From Candidatus Paracaedibacteraceae bacterium (GTDB lineage: Bacteria > Pseudomonadota > Alphaproteobacteria > Paracaedibacterales > CAIULA01): a DNA stretch of 41,373 nucleotides. The position numbers were made by a program, and so were the translations under genes. The notes beneath the pieces were generated by a model. That model had not been told where the DNA came from. It saw only the letters and a program-made list of their open reading frames with translations, and did not search any database. The stretch lies in assembly GCA_027328625.1 (NCBI GenBank), contig DAHVSZ010000003.1:1-41373 (forward strand). Reading direction: 5' to 3'. Positions 15,635 through 24,559 of the stretch are shown in pieces; position 1 is the first letter of the stretch; every line of letters starts with the position of its first letter.

Positions 15635-16612
15635 TTGCGTATTTTAATTCTAACATCTTTGTTTCTCATAGAAACAAGTTATGCGGCAACCCAGATGACC
15701 CCTTCTCAAGCGGCTCAAGTTGTTGAAGAGGCGGCCAGAGAAGATCAACATTATGAGGTTAATTCTGATGTTGAAAAACAAAAAGACGGCAAGTTTCCAA
15801 GATTAGAGCGTCAACATGCTTTAGGGGCGATTCAAAGAGCTTGGGATAAGGCATCAAACCATGCGGGAATTTATACTGTTACTTACAGCCAAGAACAATT
15901 GATCAGGCTGCGTTTACGGGAATTTATGACCACAACCGTTGTTCTACCCTCTTGGGAGATTATTGAAGATATTATTGTTGGCGACAAGAGTACGTTTGAA
16001 GCAACTAAAAACAACGATCATATTGTTTTAATGCGCCCCAAGGAGTTTGTTGGTGCTGACAGCAATATCACCGTTGTTGGCCGAAGTGGACTTGTTTATA
16101 GCTTTTATGTCCGCTCTGAAGGATTTAACTCAAATCATCTTCCTGATTTAAGGGTTCATGTGCATGTTCCAGGGGATGTGCCGATGAGTTTTGTGTCCCA
16201 TGAGGAACAAGGAGAGAAGGGAAGAGGTAGCGTTAAGGATAGAACGAAAACCACCTCTTCTTTGGAGTTCTTTGAAAAAAACAATGAAAAAATAACAAAC
16301 TACCCAAGCACTCTACCACCAAAACTCTCAAGACTCAACTTTAAATGGTCAATGTCAGGAGATTCCAGCATAGCACCAAGGCAAGTGTTTAGCGATGGAA
16401 TCAGAACCTTTTTTAACTTTGATGATGGAACAGGAAGAGCCATTGAGCACCAGGATTTACCAATTATTGCAAGAGTCATGGATGGCGTTGATACCCCTGT
16501 GAATACGCGTATTGAAGGAACGATGCTCATTGCAGAATCAGAAGGGGTATTTACCCTTCGAAATGGCACCCGCACAGTGTGTGTTTATCCAACTGATACG
16601 AAGATAGGGTGA
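15635..16612 (+). CDS. virB9: VirB9/TrbG-like outer-membrane core protein
   Basis: A 325-residue periplasmic protein starting with TTG (GAGGG upstream). It has a signal peptide (ILTSLFLIETSYA) and the N-terminal VirB9 domain with GIYTVTYSQEQLIRLRLREF and ATKNNDHIVLMRPKEFVGAD, then SNITVVGRSGLVYSFYVRSE. A charged linker follows, and a C-terminal beta-rich domain with PRQVFSDGIRTFFNFDDGT and a final VCVYPTD, as in family members that contact VirB7 and the outer-membrane VirB10 ring. It ends 4 bp inside the next gene. Confidence 0.9.
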   Translation: MRILILTSLFLIETSYAATQMTPSQAAQVVEEAAREDQHYEVNSDVEKQKDGKFPRLERQHALGAIQRAWDKASNHAGIYTVTYSQEQLIRLRLREFMTTTVVLPSWEIIEDIIVGDKSTFEATKNNDHIVLMRPKEFVGADSNITVVGRSGLVYSFYVRSEGFNSNHLPDLRVHVHVPGDVPMSFVSHEEQGEKGRGSVKDRTKTTSSLEFFEKNNEKITNYPSTLPPKLSRLNFKWSMSGDSSIAPRQVFSDGIRTFFNFDDGTGRAIEHQDLPIIARVMDGVDTPVNTRIEGTMLIAESEGVFTLRNGTRTVCVYPTDTKIG

Positions 16613-17682
16613 AAGAGATGAGGGGCTCTATTTCTTTCATCAAAATTGTAAGAGCTGTAATACTCCTAAGTTCTCTATCTACCGTAGGGGCCAGCCAAGA
16701 GATCATCCAAACACCAAAGGCAACAAAATTACCGCCTAATCTTTATGATTATCGTTTACCTTCCCCTCCGCCAGAACCGGAAACGAAGCCGGAGCCCATT
16801 TCAGAACCAGTTAAAGAAACACCCCCAACGATTCAGTATATGGATCCAGGGCCAGCTCTTCGAGCGGCAAGAGCCAAACGAATGATGGCTCAAAGACGAG
16901 CAAAACAAAGGAGTTTAGAAGAAAAGCCAGAGAGTTCAAAATCTGTTTCGGAAGGTTTATATGCCAAAGATCCGCATTATCGACAGTGGGATCAAAGAAC
17001 TTTGGAGGATAAGTTTACTTATCCAGTCAATAGACAATGGGCCTTAACAGCGGATCGATATATCTCAGGTATTTTAGAAACTGAAATCAATTCGCAAATA
17101 CCAGGAACGGTGATTTTAGTGGTGGATCGTCCTATTTTTGCAGCTGAGGGTTGGACTGTTATCTTACCTCAATACACCAAAGTCATTTGTGAATATCAGT
17201 CTTTGAGCAAAGTCAGTGATAGTCGTCTTTCTTTAAAATGTATGAGAGCCATACGGCCTGATGGTGCAAGCCTTCTTTTTACAGAAGCTCATGCGACAGA
17301 TGCTATGGGAAGAAATGGCCTTGTTGGTGATATTGATTACCGCACCTTTGAAAAGTATGGAAGTGCTTTTATTATGGCTGGAATTTCAGCTCTTGCTGGA
17401 GCAGGTACCAACGTCAGTTCTAACCCTATCCTTCAACAAGGAGCGGCGAATCTTTCTCAAAATCTCGGTCAAGTGACGGCTAGAGTGATCGATCAATATA
17501 TTGATTTAGCACCAATTATTACAGTTGAAGCAGGCACACGCGTTCATATTCGCCCACAAACTGATATTTGGTTGCGTGAACTGATTTCTAAAAGTGAAGT
17601 GGAAGCTTTTAAAAAACAACAAAACTTAGCTCAAGGAGAACAATCTCAAGGGCCCTCTATGCAAGAAAAGAGGCATCCATGA
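16609..17682 (+). CDS. virB10: VirB10/TrbI-like energy-sensing core protein
   Basis: A 357-residue protein. GTG 16609 overlaps the virB9 stop in GTGA; an in-frame ATG at 16618 is an alternative start. The N-terminal hydrophobic stretch (IKIVRAVILLSSLSTVGAS) looks more like a cleavable signal than the usual internal membrane anchor with a cytoplasmic tail. A proline-rich arm follows (PSPPPEPETKPEPISEPVKE), then a TrbI beta-barrel domain with QIPGTVILVVDRPIFAAEGW, LPQYTKVICEYQS and a final AGTRVHIRPQTDIWLREL. VirB10 spans the envelope and gates the channel. A short or absent cytoplasmic domain would be unusual. Confidence 0.9.
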   Translation: MKEMRGSISFIKIVRAVILLSSLSTVGASQEIIQTPKATKLPPNLYDYRLPSPPPEPETKPEPISEPVKETPPTIQYMDPGPALRAARAKRMMAQRRAKQRSLEEKPESSKSVSEGLYAKDPHYRQWDQRTLEDKFTYPVNRQWALTADRYISGILETEINSQIPGTVILVVDRPIFAAEGWTVILPQYTKVICEYQSLSKVSDSRLSLKCMRAIRPDGASLLFTEAHATDAMGRNGLVGDIDYRTFEKYGSAFIMAGISALAGAGTNVSSNPILQQGAANLSQNLGQVTARVIDQYIDLAPIITVEAGTRVHIRPQTDIWLRELISKSEVEAFKKQQNLAQGEQSQGPSMQEKRHP

Positions 17683-20612
17683 GAATAATTGTTGCCTTTT
17701 TCCTATTTCTTTTGATGGGAGATCTTTATACAAGTGTAGAAGCAAAAGGCACTACCAAATTGGCAACATCCCAAAAAGTACAATTGCATCTTTTAGAACC
17801 GATTGCACCACAAAAACATGAGGGTGAAACAGAAATCATCTCATCAAACCTTGGCGAGATATTGAATGATCCAAAAAACGAAGCCTTAAAAGCGGTTAAG
17901 GTTTTGGGGAAGAAAAAGAGAATCCAAGGAGAGTCCCAGCGTGTGACCAAAATTACTTGGGAAGAAGTGGCTTTAGATGCGGAACCTTCACCAGAGTTGG
18001 CGGCAAGAGGGGTACAAGTCCCTGCCAAAAATTCTCTTAAAGAGCCCATCAAAATCCCTCTCCAATCGGCATTTTTACAAAAAGCAGAAGTGGTACCAAC
18101 AGGAACGCCAATTGAAGCCAAAGGAGATGTCGATGCTCTTTTAGCAGCGGCTCGAAGTTTATTGATTCGCGCTCAAAAACAAGGTTATAAGATAAACCCT
18201 ATAGCTATGCCAGTTTCTTCATCTGTCAGAACGGAAGTCCTTTCTTCGCATCATGGATCTGCAGATTCCTCCAGGCAAAAAGATCATGATGAGGTTGCAA
18301 GGGGTGGTACAACTTTGGTAGAGGGAAGTGTAGCCCCTGGTCAAACTACACGAGAAGGAAGAGAGGCGACATTCGAAGGAGCTCCCAAAGCTTCAAAGAG
18401 ATCACCCGATAGTTCTTTCTCTCCTCGAAGAGACCAGGGGTTTTCATCAAATACCACTTCCTCAGGGGCTATGCCTGTTGGTGCTGCTCCAACACCTAGA
18501 GACTCCTCATTTTATAGCTCGAACGGATCACCTTATAGGGGGAGTGGAATGGACTTTTCTTATCATCCCTGGTCACCTCCAAAACGTAGCAAAGAAGATG
18601 ATAGAAGAAGAGAGGATACAGCCTCTCCATCGCCAGTTGTTGTCCAGGTGGGTGATGGCTCAACTCTTTCTGATGCAGCTTTCACAGGAGCACCTGCACG
18701 AAGGGGCACTTTGTTCCGTACACCTGTTTCTGGCCGATCACCTGCTGAAGGACATGGAAGTGATGATGAGAGGAGAGAAGATGAAACCGAAGATAGGGAA
18801 GATAATGAATCCTTTCTAGGCTCTCCTCATGACCATAAATCTTCTCACAAAAACATGCGCTCTCGAGCAAAAGCAGGCTATGGAAGAGATGACGATGAAT
18901 TTAATACTGGAGAAGGGTTTGAGGGTAGGTTTGGTTATCCTTTAGGAGGCCGGGCTGACAGAGATGAGGACTCTACCGAGGCACCACCTGTGATTAGAGT
19001 CGACTATGATTTTGATGTCTGTATGCCACGTATTGATTGGGCAACAAAACAAGTGATTTTACAGGCAAAAGCGCTCACATTCAGAAATGGTGTCAAAATT
19101 AATGAGAGTGATTGCGCGGATACACCTAAAAGGTTTGCCATTCAAAAGGACTACCTTTGTGATACATGTGAAGATGTTATTGAAAAAAATACCACGCCGA
19201 TGCCCGGTAATTTTGGCTTTGCGTATGCCACTTACCGCCCTTATTGGCTAGATGAAGCTAGCAAAAAAACTTATTTAAAAGATCCGGAAAAAGATGAAAA
19301 GCATCCCTTTGCTTTGCAAGAAGAGGGCGGAAAATGTACTTATGCCCTTGATATAGATGCTAAAACGGCAACACCTCAAAGCGAACTCGTTTATTATAAT
19401 CGTGCCAAACAAAAGGTTCTTGCAGAAGGGTGTCGCCCTAGCCTGGGCGCCAAACCGATCGCAATATCAGCTACGCAAAAAGGCTGTGGGATTATCCATG
19501 ATTTTGCGCAAAATAGATCCATTCAGCAACAACGTCTCGTTTATAGTGTTGAGGGAGTCGAACATGAGGTTGTACCTTGCCATGATGTGGGAGGTTGGAT
19601 GGATCATGAGTTTGACCAATCGATTTGTAAACCCCTTATCGATCATACAGCTAAAATGCAGCAGCCTTTTGCGAGACGGTTCATTACAACAGAACAGGGA
19701 AAACTTTTCATATCTGAATGTGAGCCTTATGGTTCTAGAGTAGAGCTTGGTGTTGATACTGATATTTGCAGCATCCAACCTTTCCATCATGATTTTACCG
19801 CAAAGCAATCTTATCGCATGGGCCGTTATTATTATGACCATCCGCTAAAAGGTAGAAAATATGTAACACCCTGCCATCCATTAGCCGATTCGTTCCCTCA
19901 TAAGAAAAAGCTTGTGGGCTATGAGCATGATGATGCAAGGCGCATATCGAGATCAAAAATAGAAGACTTCATTGAAGTGGATGGAACTCCAATCGTAATC
20001 AAACCGGCTTACTTTGATGATAAAGCTGTGGAGGCATCATATACAAGGCAAGGAGAAAGATTTGAATCAACCGCTTATCAGGTCAAGATGACAGATCGTT
20101 GTTATCAAGAACAACGCTTTAAAAAACATATAGCTTATCAGCGTATTGATGGATCTGAGTATTTAGAGCGAACAGATGATAAAGTGCAGAGTGTAGATAG
20201 GTGTACAAGAACAAAAGAAACAAAATATGAGGCTTCACACATTAGTGCTTATTATGCCCTTGAAATTTGGGAGTGTCCCAATGAAACGGCTCTGAGGTAT
20301 GGATTAAAAAAGGGAGATTATATTTTTTATCCTTTGTCTATGTGGAGCAATTCTTACAACGGAGGAGTAGGAATGCTTTTTTACCAAAGTGATAAAATTC
20401 TTCACCGTATTAAGATTCTCTATCCTGATTCTCCAACGCCGGAATATACAGATTGGAGCTGGTATGGGTACTATAAAGATCACACGCCTCATTTTCCTCA
20501 TGGAGATTCTCTGTGGGATGGAACTGGCCGAGTAACTCCTCCCTATCAAGAGAAAGTGTGGAAACGTTCTGAAAGGGATGGGGTATCTTCTATGAATGTG
20601 ACTGTTGAATAA
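17679..20612 (+). CDS. Large secreted T4SS-operon protein with repeated Cys-pair modules
   Basis: A 977-residue protein that overlaps virB10 by 4 bp and lies directly before virB11. It has a signal peptide (AFFLFLLMGDLYTSVEA). Residues about 190-440 are polar, Ser/Pro/Gly/Arg/Asp-rich and probably disordered. From residue 448 it is Cys-rich. At least five modules carry a Cys pair 31-35 residues apart: 553/585, 603/634, 650/681, 697/732 and 808/842. The middle three begin exactly 47 residues apart and share I-C or G-C starts, aromatic strands and a P-C or E-C end. The last 120 residues are Tyr/Trp-rich. I do not recognise a family. Operon position, secretion and probable disulfide modules suggest an envelope or pilus-associated adhesin or a channel accessory; this is inference. 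Confidence 0.8.
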   Translation: MRIIVAFFLFLLMGDLYTSVEAKGTTKLATSQKVQLHLLEPIAPQKHEGETEIISSNLGEILNDPKNEALKAVKVLGKKKRIQGESQRVTKITWEEVALDAEPSPELAARGVQVPAKNSLKEPIKIPLQSAFLQKAEVVPTGTPIEAKGDVDALLAAARSLLIRAQKQGYKINPIAMPVSSSVRTEVLSSHHGSADSSRQKDHDEVARGGTTLVEGSVAPGQTTREGREATFEGAPKASKRSPDSSFSPRRDQGFSSNTTSSGAMPVGAAPTPRDSSFYSSNGSPYRGSGMDFSYHPWSPPKRSKEDDRRREDTASPSPVVVQVGDGSTLSDAAFTGAPARRGTLFRTPVSGRSPAEGHGSDDERREDETEDREDNESFLGSPHDHKSSHKNMRSRAKAGYGRDDDEFNTGEGFEGRFGYPLGGRADRDEDSTEAPPVIRVDYDFDVCMPRIDWATKQVILQAKALTFRNGVKINESDCADTPKRFAIQKDYLCDTCEDVIEKNTTPMPGNFGFAYATYRPYWLDEASKKTYLKDPEKDEKHPFALQEEGGKCTYALDIDAKTATPQSELVYYNRAKQKVLAEGCRPSLGAKPIAISATQKGCGIIHDFAQNRSIQQQRLVYSVEGVEHEVVPCHDVGGWMDHEFDQSICKPLIDHTAKMQQPFARRFITTEQGKLFISECEPYGSRVELGVDTDICSIQPFHHDFTAKQSYRMGRYYYDHPLKGRKYVTPCHPLADSFPHKKKLVGYEHDDARRISRSKIEDFIEVDGTPIVIKPAYFDDKAVEASYTRQGERFESTAYQVKMTDRCYQEQRFKKHIAYQRIDGSEYLERTDDKVQSVDRCTRTKETKYEASHISAYYALEIWECPNETALRYGLKKGDYIFYPLSMWSNSYNGGVGMLFYQSDKILHRIKILYPDSPTPEYTDWSWYGYYKDHTPHFPHGDSLWDGTGRVTPPYQEKVWKRSERDGVSSMNVTVE

Positions 20613-20621
20613 GGAAAAAGA

Positions 20622-21602
20622 ATGACCTGCGCTGTTCTTGTCACCAAGCTGAAACCTTTAGAGGCTCTCCTGAAGAGTCCAAGCCTTATTGAACTATCGG
20701 TCGTGCGCTCTGGTGAGGTTATTTTAGAAATTGCTGATCAAGGCTTTGAATATAGAGAAGTTCCTGAGCTGACGACAAAATATTGGGAAAGTTTGTGCTA
20801 TACGCTTGGGAACCTAAAAGGGGAAGCTTTTAATCCGGAAACCCAACCCAGAATGTCAACAAGACTTCCGGGTGGACATCGCTTTGAAGCCATGATTGGA
20901 AAATCAGTAGAATCAGGTTTGTCGGTATCTATTCGCCTGAATCGCCAAATAGCTGTAAGTCTTGTAGACTTTGGCTTACCGGAAAACATCCAATCGGAGT
21001 TGATAGAAGCTGTTGAAGAAGGACAGTCCATGATTATCTCCGGGGGAACAAGTTCCGGTAAAACAACTTTTTTAAAGGCTGTTATTCAGTATATTCCCTT
21101 AGAGAAACGAATTCTCACTGTTGAAGATACAAGAGAATTAGAATTGCCTCATGTAAATAAGGTGCAATATGTGGTGAGCCGAAACGAGAAAGATCCAACA
21201 ATAGATTGGCCGCAAGTTATTGACCATCTCATGAGAAGCCGGCCTGATATTATCATTGCTGGAGAATTATCCATTGCGAATACTTTTTCTCTGATCAGCT
21301 TATTGGATACAGGACATAAGGGTTTTATGACAACGGTTCACTCAAACTCATGCCAGCTAGCTCTAGAGGAGACAATCCCAACAAAAGTTCACCTCAGTGG
21401 CAGAAATATTCCAAGTATCAGCAATTACCTTAAAAAGACAGTTGATTGGGTGATTCAAATTCAAAAGGTGCAAGAAGGTTCAAATTTTAGAAGAAAGGTT
21501 GTTGAGGTTTGGCAGCCACAAAAAGAAAAGTTTCAAGTGTTTCACCAACCGCGTTTATACCCCGTTAGTTCGTTTAATAATTATGAAAGGAAAATATCAT
21601 GA
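20622..21602 (+). CDS. virB11: VirB11/TrbB-family T4SS ATPase
   Basis: A 326-residue hexameric traffic ATPase at the base of the channel. Walker A (SGGTSSGKTTFL) is near residue 145, the Asp box is VEDTRELEL, Walker B is RSRPDIIIAGEL, and the His box is TTVHSNSC with the usual HSNS. An N-terminal domain with STRLPGGHRFEAMIGKSVES precedes the core. Every family motif is intact. It switches VirD4 and VirB4 between pilus building and substrate transfer. The stop codon overlaps the start of the next gene (ATGA). Confidence 0.95.
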   Translation: MTCAVLVTKLKPLEALLKSPSLIELSVVRSGEVILEIADQGFEYREVPELTTKYWESLCYTLGNLKGEAFNPETQPRMSTRLPGGHRFEAMIGKSVESGLSVSIRLNRQIAVSLVDFGLPENIQSELIEAVEEGQSMIISGGTSSGKTTFLKAVIQYIPLEKRILTVEDTRELELPHVNKVQYVVSRNEKDPTIDWPQVIDHLMRSRPDIIIAGELSIANTFSLISLLDTGHKGFMTTVHSNSCQLALEETIPTKVHLSGRNIPSISNYLKKTVDWVIQIQKVQEGSNFRRKVVEVWQPQKEKFQVFHQPRLYPVSSFNNYERKIS

Positions 21603-21886
21603 ACATCCAAAATTTAGAAAAAAAATTATCACCAGATGCACAAGTCGTATTTATTAAAGAAAAATCAAAAGTATTTGGAATTTTAGGAGCTGTGTTTGGG
21701 TTTTTATCCATCTTTATGCTTTCCATTTTATTTGTGCCATTAGGAATGCTGTTTAGTTCCATAGGTTTCTTAAAAAGAGACACAACCAATATCTTATTAG
21801 CAATTTTAGGGTTTGTGTTTAGTGGTGTTGGTCTCTTAACTTCTTCGCTGCTCATGAGTTTAGTTAGCTTTGGCCTATTGAAATAA
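21599..21886 (+). CDS. Small two-helix membrane protein of the transfer operon
   Basis: A 95-residue protein translationally coupled to virB11 through ATGA. A polar start (LEKKLSPDAQVVFIKEKSK) precedes two long hydrophobic segments (FGILGAVFGFLSIFMLSIL and ILLAILGFVFSGVGLLTSS) with small residues. The layout recalls DUF4190-like or entry-exclusion-type membrane proteins, but I cannot assign a family. Its position suggests a transfer accessory, possibly exclusion. Confidence 0.6.
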   Translation: MNIQNLEKKLSPDAQVVFIKEKSKVFGILGAVFGFLSIFMLSILFVPLGMLFSSIGFLKRDTTNILLAILGFVFSGVGLLTSSLLMSLVSFGLLK

Positions 21887-21904
21887 AGAAGAAAAAAGCT
21901 ACTG

Positions 21905-22075
21905 ATGTTTATTTTAATTCTGATGGCAATCACGGCAGCAGGGCAAATTGCTATGAAATCTGTCCCATTTAGCAGCGAAAAGCATTGTGAAATTGCGGCA
22001 AAAAAACTCAATGAGAAAACCGATAAAGACCTAAAGGTAATAGCAGTATGTATAGATCGCGGTTTATCTCATTAG
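21905..22075 (+). CDS. Small secreted Cys protein (56 residues)
   Basis: The frame starts at ATG 21905 with a short hydrophobic leader (MFILILMAITAAGQIAMKS). A soluble part follows with the pattern FSSEKHCEIAAKKLNEKT and then VIAVCIDRG. Two Cys placed in 'C..AAK.L......AVC' resemble small ORFs found in many conjugative operons and phages. It overlaps the lytic transglycosylase gene by 28 bp in another frame. Real by pattern and position; function unknown. Confidence 0.5.
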   Translation: MFILILMAITAAGQIAMKSVPFSSEKHCEIAAKKLNEKTDKDLKVIAVCIDRGLSH

Positions 22076-22752
22076 CCGTTGCTTTACTGGTGATATTTTT
22101 TCCAAGTTTAGGATGGTCTGTTCAATTGAAGACATGCAAAAGGCTCATACCAGTTATTGCTCGTGAAGTTGGTGTCCCGACTTCTTTGTTGATGGCGATT
22201 GCTTTTGTGGAAAGTCATTACCAACCTTATGCTTTGAATCATGGGGGACAGGCTCTCAGTTTTGAAACGCCTGGAGAAGCTGCCGCTTACCTTGAAGGGG
22301 AGATTGTAAAAGGTGAGACCAACATTGATATTGGCTGTATGCAGGTCAATTGGCACTCTCATCAAAAAAATATTGGTGACCCTAAAGCTCTTTTAATACC
22401 AACCTATAACATTCGCTATGCTGCCAAGTTTTTAAAAAGTTTGTATGAAGAACTAGGATCTTGGGCAAAAGCAGTAGCTGCTTACCATTCCAAGACTTCA
22501 ACCAAAGGACAATCCTATTTAGTCAGGATTTCGACTTATTTAATGAACGAGAGACACCATCATGATCAAAGAAATGCTGAAGCGCTCCCTTATAGCCTTT
22601 TTCCTCTTTATCGCCCCCCTTCTTCTCTGGTATGGGGTACATTTCAATCTGTTGCCTTATCTTCTGTTTTATATACCCAAAGAGTATCGGCTCCTTATGG
22701 TTGTCCTATCTCCCGTTATCGTGCTTCTTCCTCTCTTTGTCCTCGCTTATAA
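22048..22752 (+). CDS. Lytic transglycosylase (VirB1 role) with overprinted tail
   Basis: A peptidoglycan-cutting enzyme that opens the cell wall for the secretion channel. A signal peptide (ISLAVALLVIFFPSLGWS) precedes an SLT domain with the catalytic Glu in AIAFVESHYQPYALN, then NIDIGCMQVNWHSH and YNIRYAAKFLKSLY, ending AVAAYHS. The natural end is around residue 170 (YLMNERHHH). The frame continues 190 bases into virD4, adding about 64 residues of low-quality text. Either the original stop was lost or the true gene ends there through an error in the sequence. The enzyme domain itself is intact. Confidence 0.85.
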   Translation: MYRSRFISLAVALLVIFFPSLGWSVQLKTCKRLIPVIAREVGVPTSLLMAIAFVESHYQPYALNHGGQALSFETPGEAAAYLEGEIVKGETNIDIGCMQVNWHSHQKNIGDPKALLIPTYNIRYAAKFLKSLYEELGSWAKAVAAYHSKTSTKGQSYLVRISTYLMNERHHHDQRNAEALPYSLFPLYRPPSSLVWGTFQSVALSSVLYTQRVSAPYGCPISRYRASSSLCPRL

Positions 22753-24556
22753 AATTAAAGTTTTAAGGTCTGCTTATTATGAGAGCATTTTACCAGTTAT
22801 CTATGTGAGTGGTTGGACTTTGTATGAGCAAGTAATGGCCTTTTATAAAGGCTGGCCATTTGTATCTGGGCTTATATGGTTTGATTCAGTTTACCGGGTT
22901 CAAGCTTATCATCGAGTCATGGATTATCTTTTAGCTTATGATGTGATTTTATCAGGTACTTGTTTGATAGCCTTGATTTTGGTTCGATACACCTTTGTTG
23001 CCACTTGGAAGCACAATCTTGTGCCTTCATCCTTCAATAGATGGCATAGCAAAGTAAAGAAAAGTACAACGCACGGTAGTGCAAAGGTCTGTTCAAGGAA
23101 AAGGCTTTATCAGCTTCATCAAAAAGAAGGGATACCAGTAGGTGGAATTGTGCCAAGTTTTCATTACGACGAACCAGAAAAACTTGTTGAGGATATTAAA
23201 AAGAAGAAAGCCAAAGATATTTTAAGACTGAAAGTCGATCATAGTTTGATTGTAGCACCCAGTGGAGCAGGGAAGGGGATTGGTATTGTGATTCCAACAC
23301 TGCTTGATTATGAAGGATCTGTTTTAGTAACTGATATTAAAGGTGAAAACTATGCCGTCACAGCCCAAAGTCGAAGAGATAGAGGGAGACAAGTTTATGC
23401 TCTAGATCCGTTCAAAATTACAGATGGTAAAGGGTCAGTTTCTTTTAATGTCTTAGACCTTCTTGACCCAACTTCTGAATCTGTGGTTGATGACTCAGCC
23501 ATAATTTCTCATCTTCTCTGTCCTGTGCCTCAATATGAGTCAGGCGTTACTCAATATTTTTCTAATCAAGCTGCCGCTGTTATTCAATGTCTCATCCTAT
23601 ATGTCGTTTGTTCAGAGGATATCAAACAAGAGGATAAGCATTTAGGAGTGGTATACAATTTATTATCTGATGATCAAGGCCACTTAAAAGAGCTATTTAG
23701 ACAAATCAGCGAAGATAAATCACTTGGATTTGGTTCACCATCAAGACTGGCTAATAGAATTCTTGGTACTGAATCTAGGGAGCTTTCTGGCACTTTAAAT
23801 AGTGCTTGTTTGGAACTCAGGTTTTTAGAGAGCCCAGAGGTAAGAGGTTCTATTTTAAAATCCAGATTTGATATCAATGAGTTGGTTCAAGGACAGTCAG
23901 ATCTTTATCTTTGTATCCCTTCCGAAAAGCTAGAGGCACAGAGTCGATTACTTCGTCTTATGGTTGGTGCTGTATTTATGGCTATGCAACAGTCCAGAGG
24001 AACAAGATCATATAAACAACTTTTGATGCTTTTGGATGAAATGCCAGCCTTAGGCTTTATGTCTCAAATTGAAAATGTTCTCACCTACGGACGTGGGTAT
24101 GGGGTGAGTCTTATGGCTGTTAGTCAAACAATCGAAAAAATTAAAGCGATCTATCCAAATTCTTGGAAAACCTTTTTATCCAGTCATCTGTCAATATTTT
24201 TTGGTGCCAGCGATTATGACACTTGTGAGCTTATCTCTAACTTACTTGGAAATACTACTGTTCAAAGCCGCAGTGAAAACCAAGGGCATAGTCAATCGAA
24301 ACAGGAAATAGAACGGTTTGGGGCAAGTGCGTCTAATGCAACGTCTCAACAAACAGGGGCCTCAGTTTCTGAAACAAGGAGACCTCTTTTAACTCCTGAT
24401 GAAGTGAGAAGACTTGACCCTAAAATCTTGATTGTTTTCTTAAGAGGTGAAGCACCACTATTATTGCAAAGGCTGAACTATTTAATTGATTCAGCTTATA
24501 AGAATAAGTTCCAAAGTAATATATTACATCAAAGTTCAGCTCAATATGTCATTTAA
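22562..24556 (+). CDS. virD4: VirD4/TraG-family coupling protein
   Basis: A 664-residue ATPase that recruits the relaxase-DNA complex to the T4SS. Two to four N-terminal hydrophobic segments (SLIAFFLFIAPLLLWYGVHF, VVLSPVIVLLPLFVLAY) are followed by SYHGSAK-like TTHGSAKVCSRK. Walker A (VAPSGAGKGIGIVIPTLL) is near residue 234, VTDIKGENYAVTAQ follows, and Walker B (MLLDEMPALGFMSQ) is near 489. The length is normal. The first 191 bp overlap the transglycosylase frame, but the N-terminal membrane segments are needed, so the start is trusted. The gene ends 3 bp before the convergent antitoxin gene. Confidence 0.95.
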   Translation: MIKEMLKRSLIAFFLFIAPLLLWYGVHFNLLPYLLFYIPKEYRLLMVVLSPVIVLLPLFVLAYKIKVLRSAYYESILPVIYVSGWTLYEQVMAFYKGWPFVSGLIWFDSVYRVQAYHRVMDYLLAYDVILSGTCLIALILVRYTFVATWKHNLVPSSFNRWHSKVKKSTTHGSAKVCSRKRLYQLHQKEGIPVGGIVPSFHYDEPEKLVEDIKKKKAKDILRLKVDHSLIVAPSGAGKGIGIVIPTLLDYEGSVLVTDIKGENYAVTAQSRRDRGRQVYALDPFKITDGKGSVSFNVLDLLDPTSESVVDDSAIISHLLCPVPQYESGVTQYFSNQAAAVIQCLILYVVCSEDIKQEDKHLGVVYNLLSDDQGHLKELFRQISEDKSLGFGSPSRLANRILGTESRELSGTLNSACLELRFLESPEVRGSILKSRFDINELVQGQSDLYLCIPSEKLEAQSRLLRLMVGAVFMAMQQSRGTRSYKQLLMLLDEMPALGFMSQIENVLTYGRGYGVSLMAVSQTIEKIKAIYPNSWKTFLSSHLSIFFGASDYDTCELISNLLGNTTVQSRSENQGHSQSKQEIERFGASASNATSQQTGASVSETRRPLLTPDEVRRLDPKILIVFLRGEAPLLLQRLNYLIDSAYKNKFQSNILHQSSAQYVI

Positions 24557-24559
24557 GCC

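Noticed and set aside
17726-18121. 131-codon minus-strand frame opposite the start of the 977-residue gene
   Set aside because: Antisense shadow of a clear operon gene, with no ribosome site or family pattern.
18478-18819. 113-codon frame inside the 977-residue protein gene
   Set aside because: Alternative frame of the low-complexity, disordered part of the large gene; no start signal.
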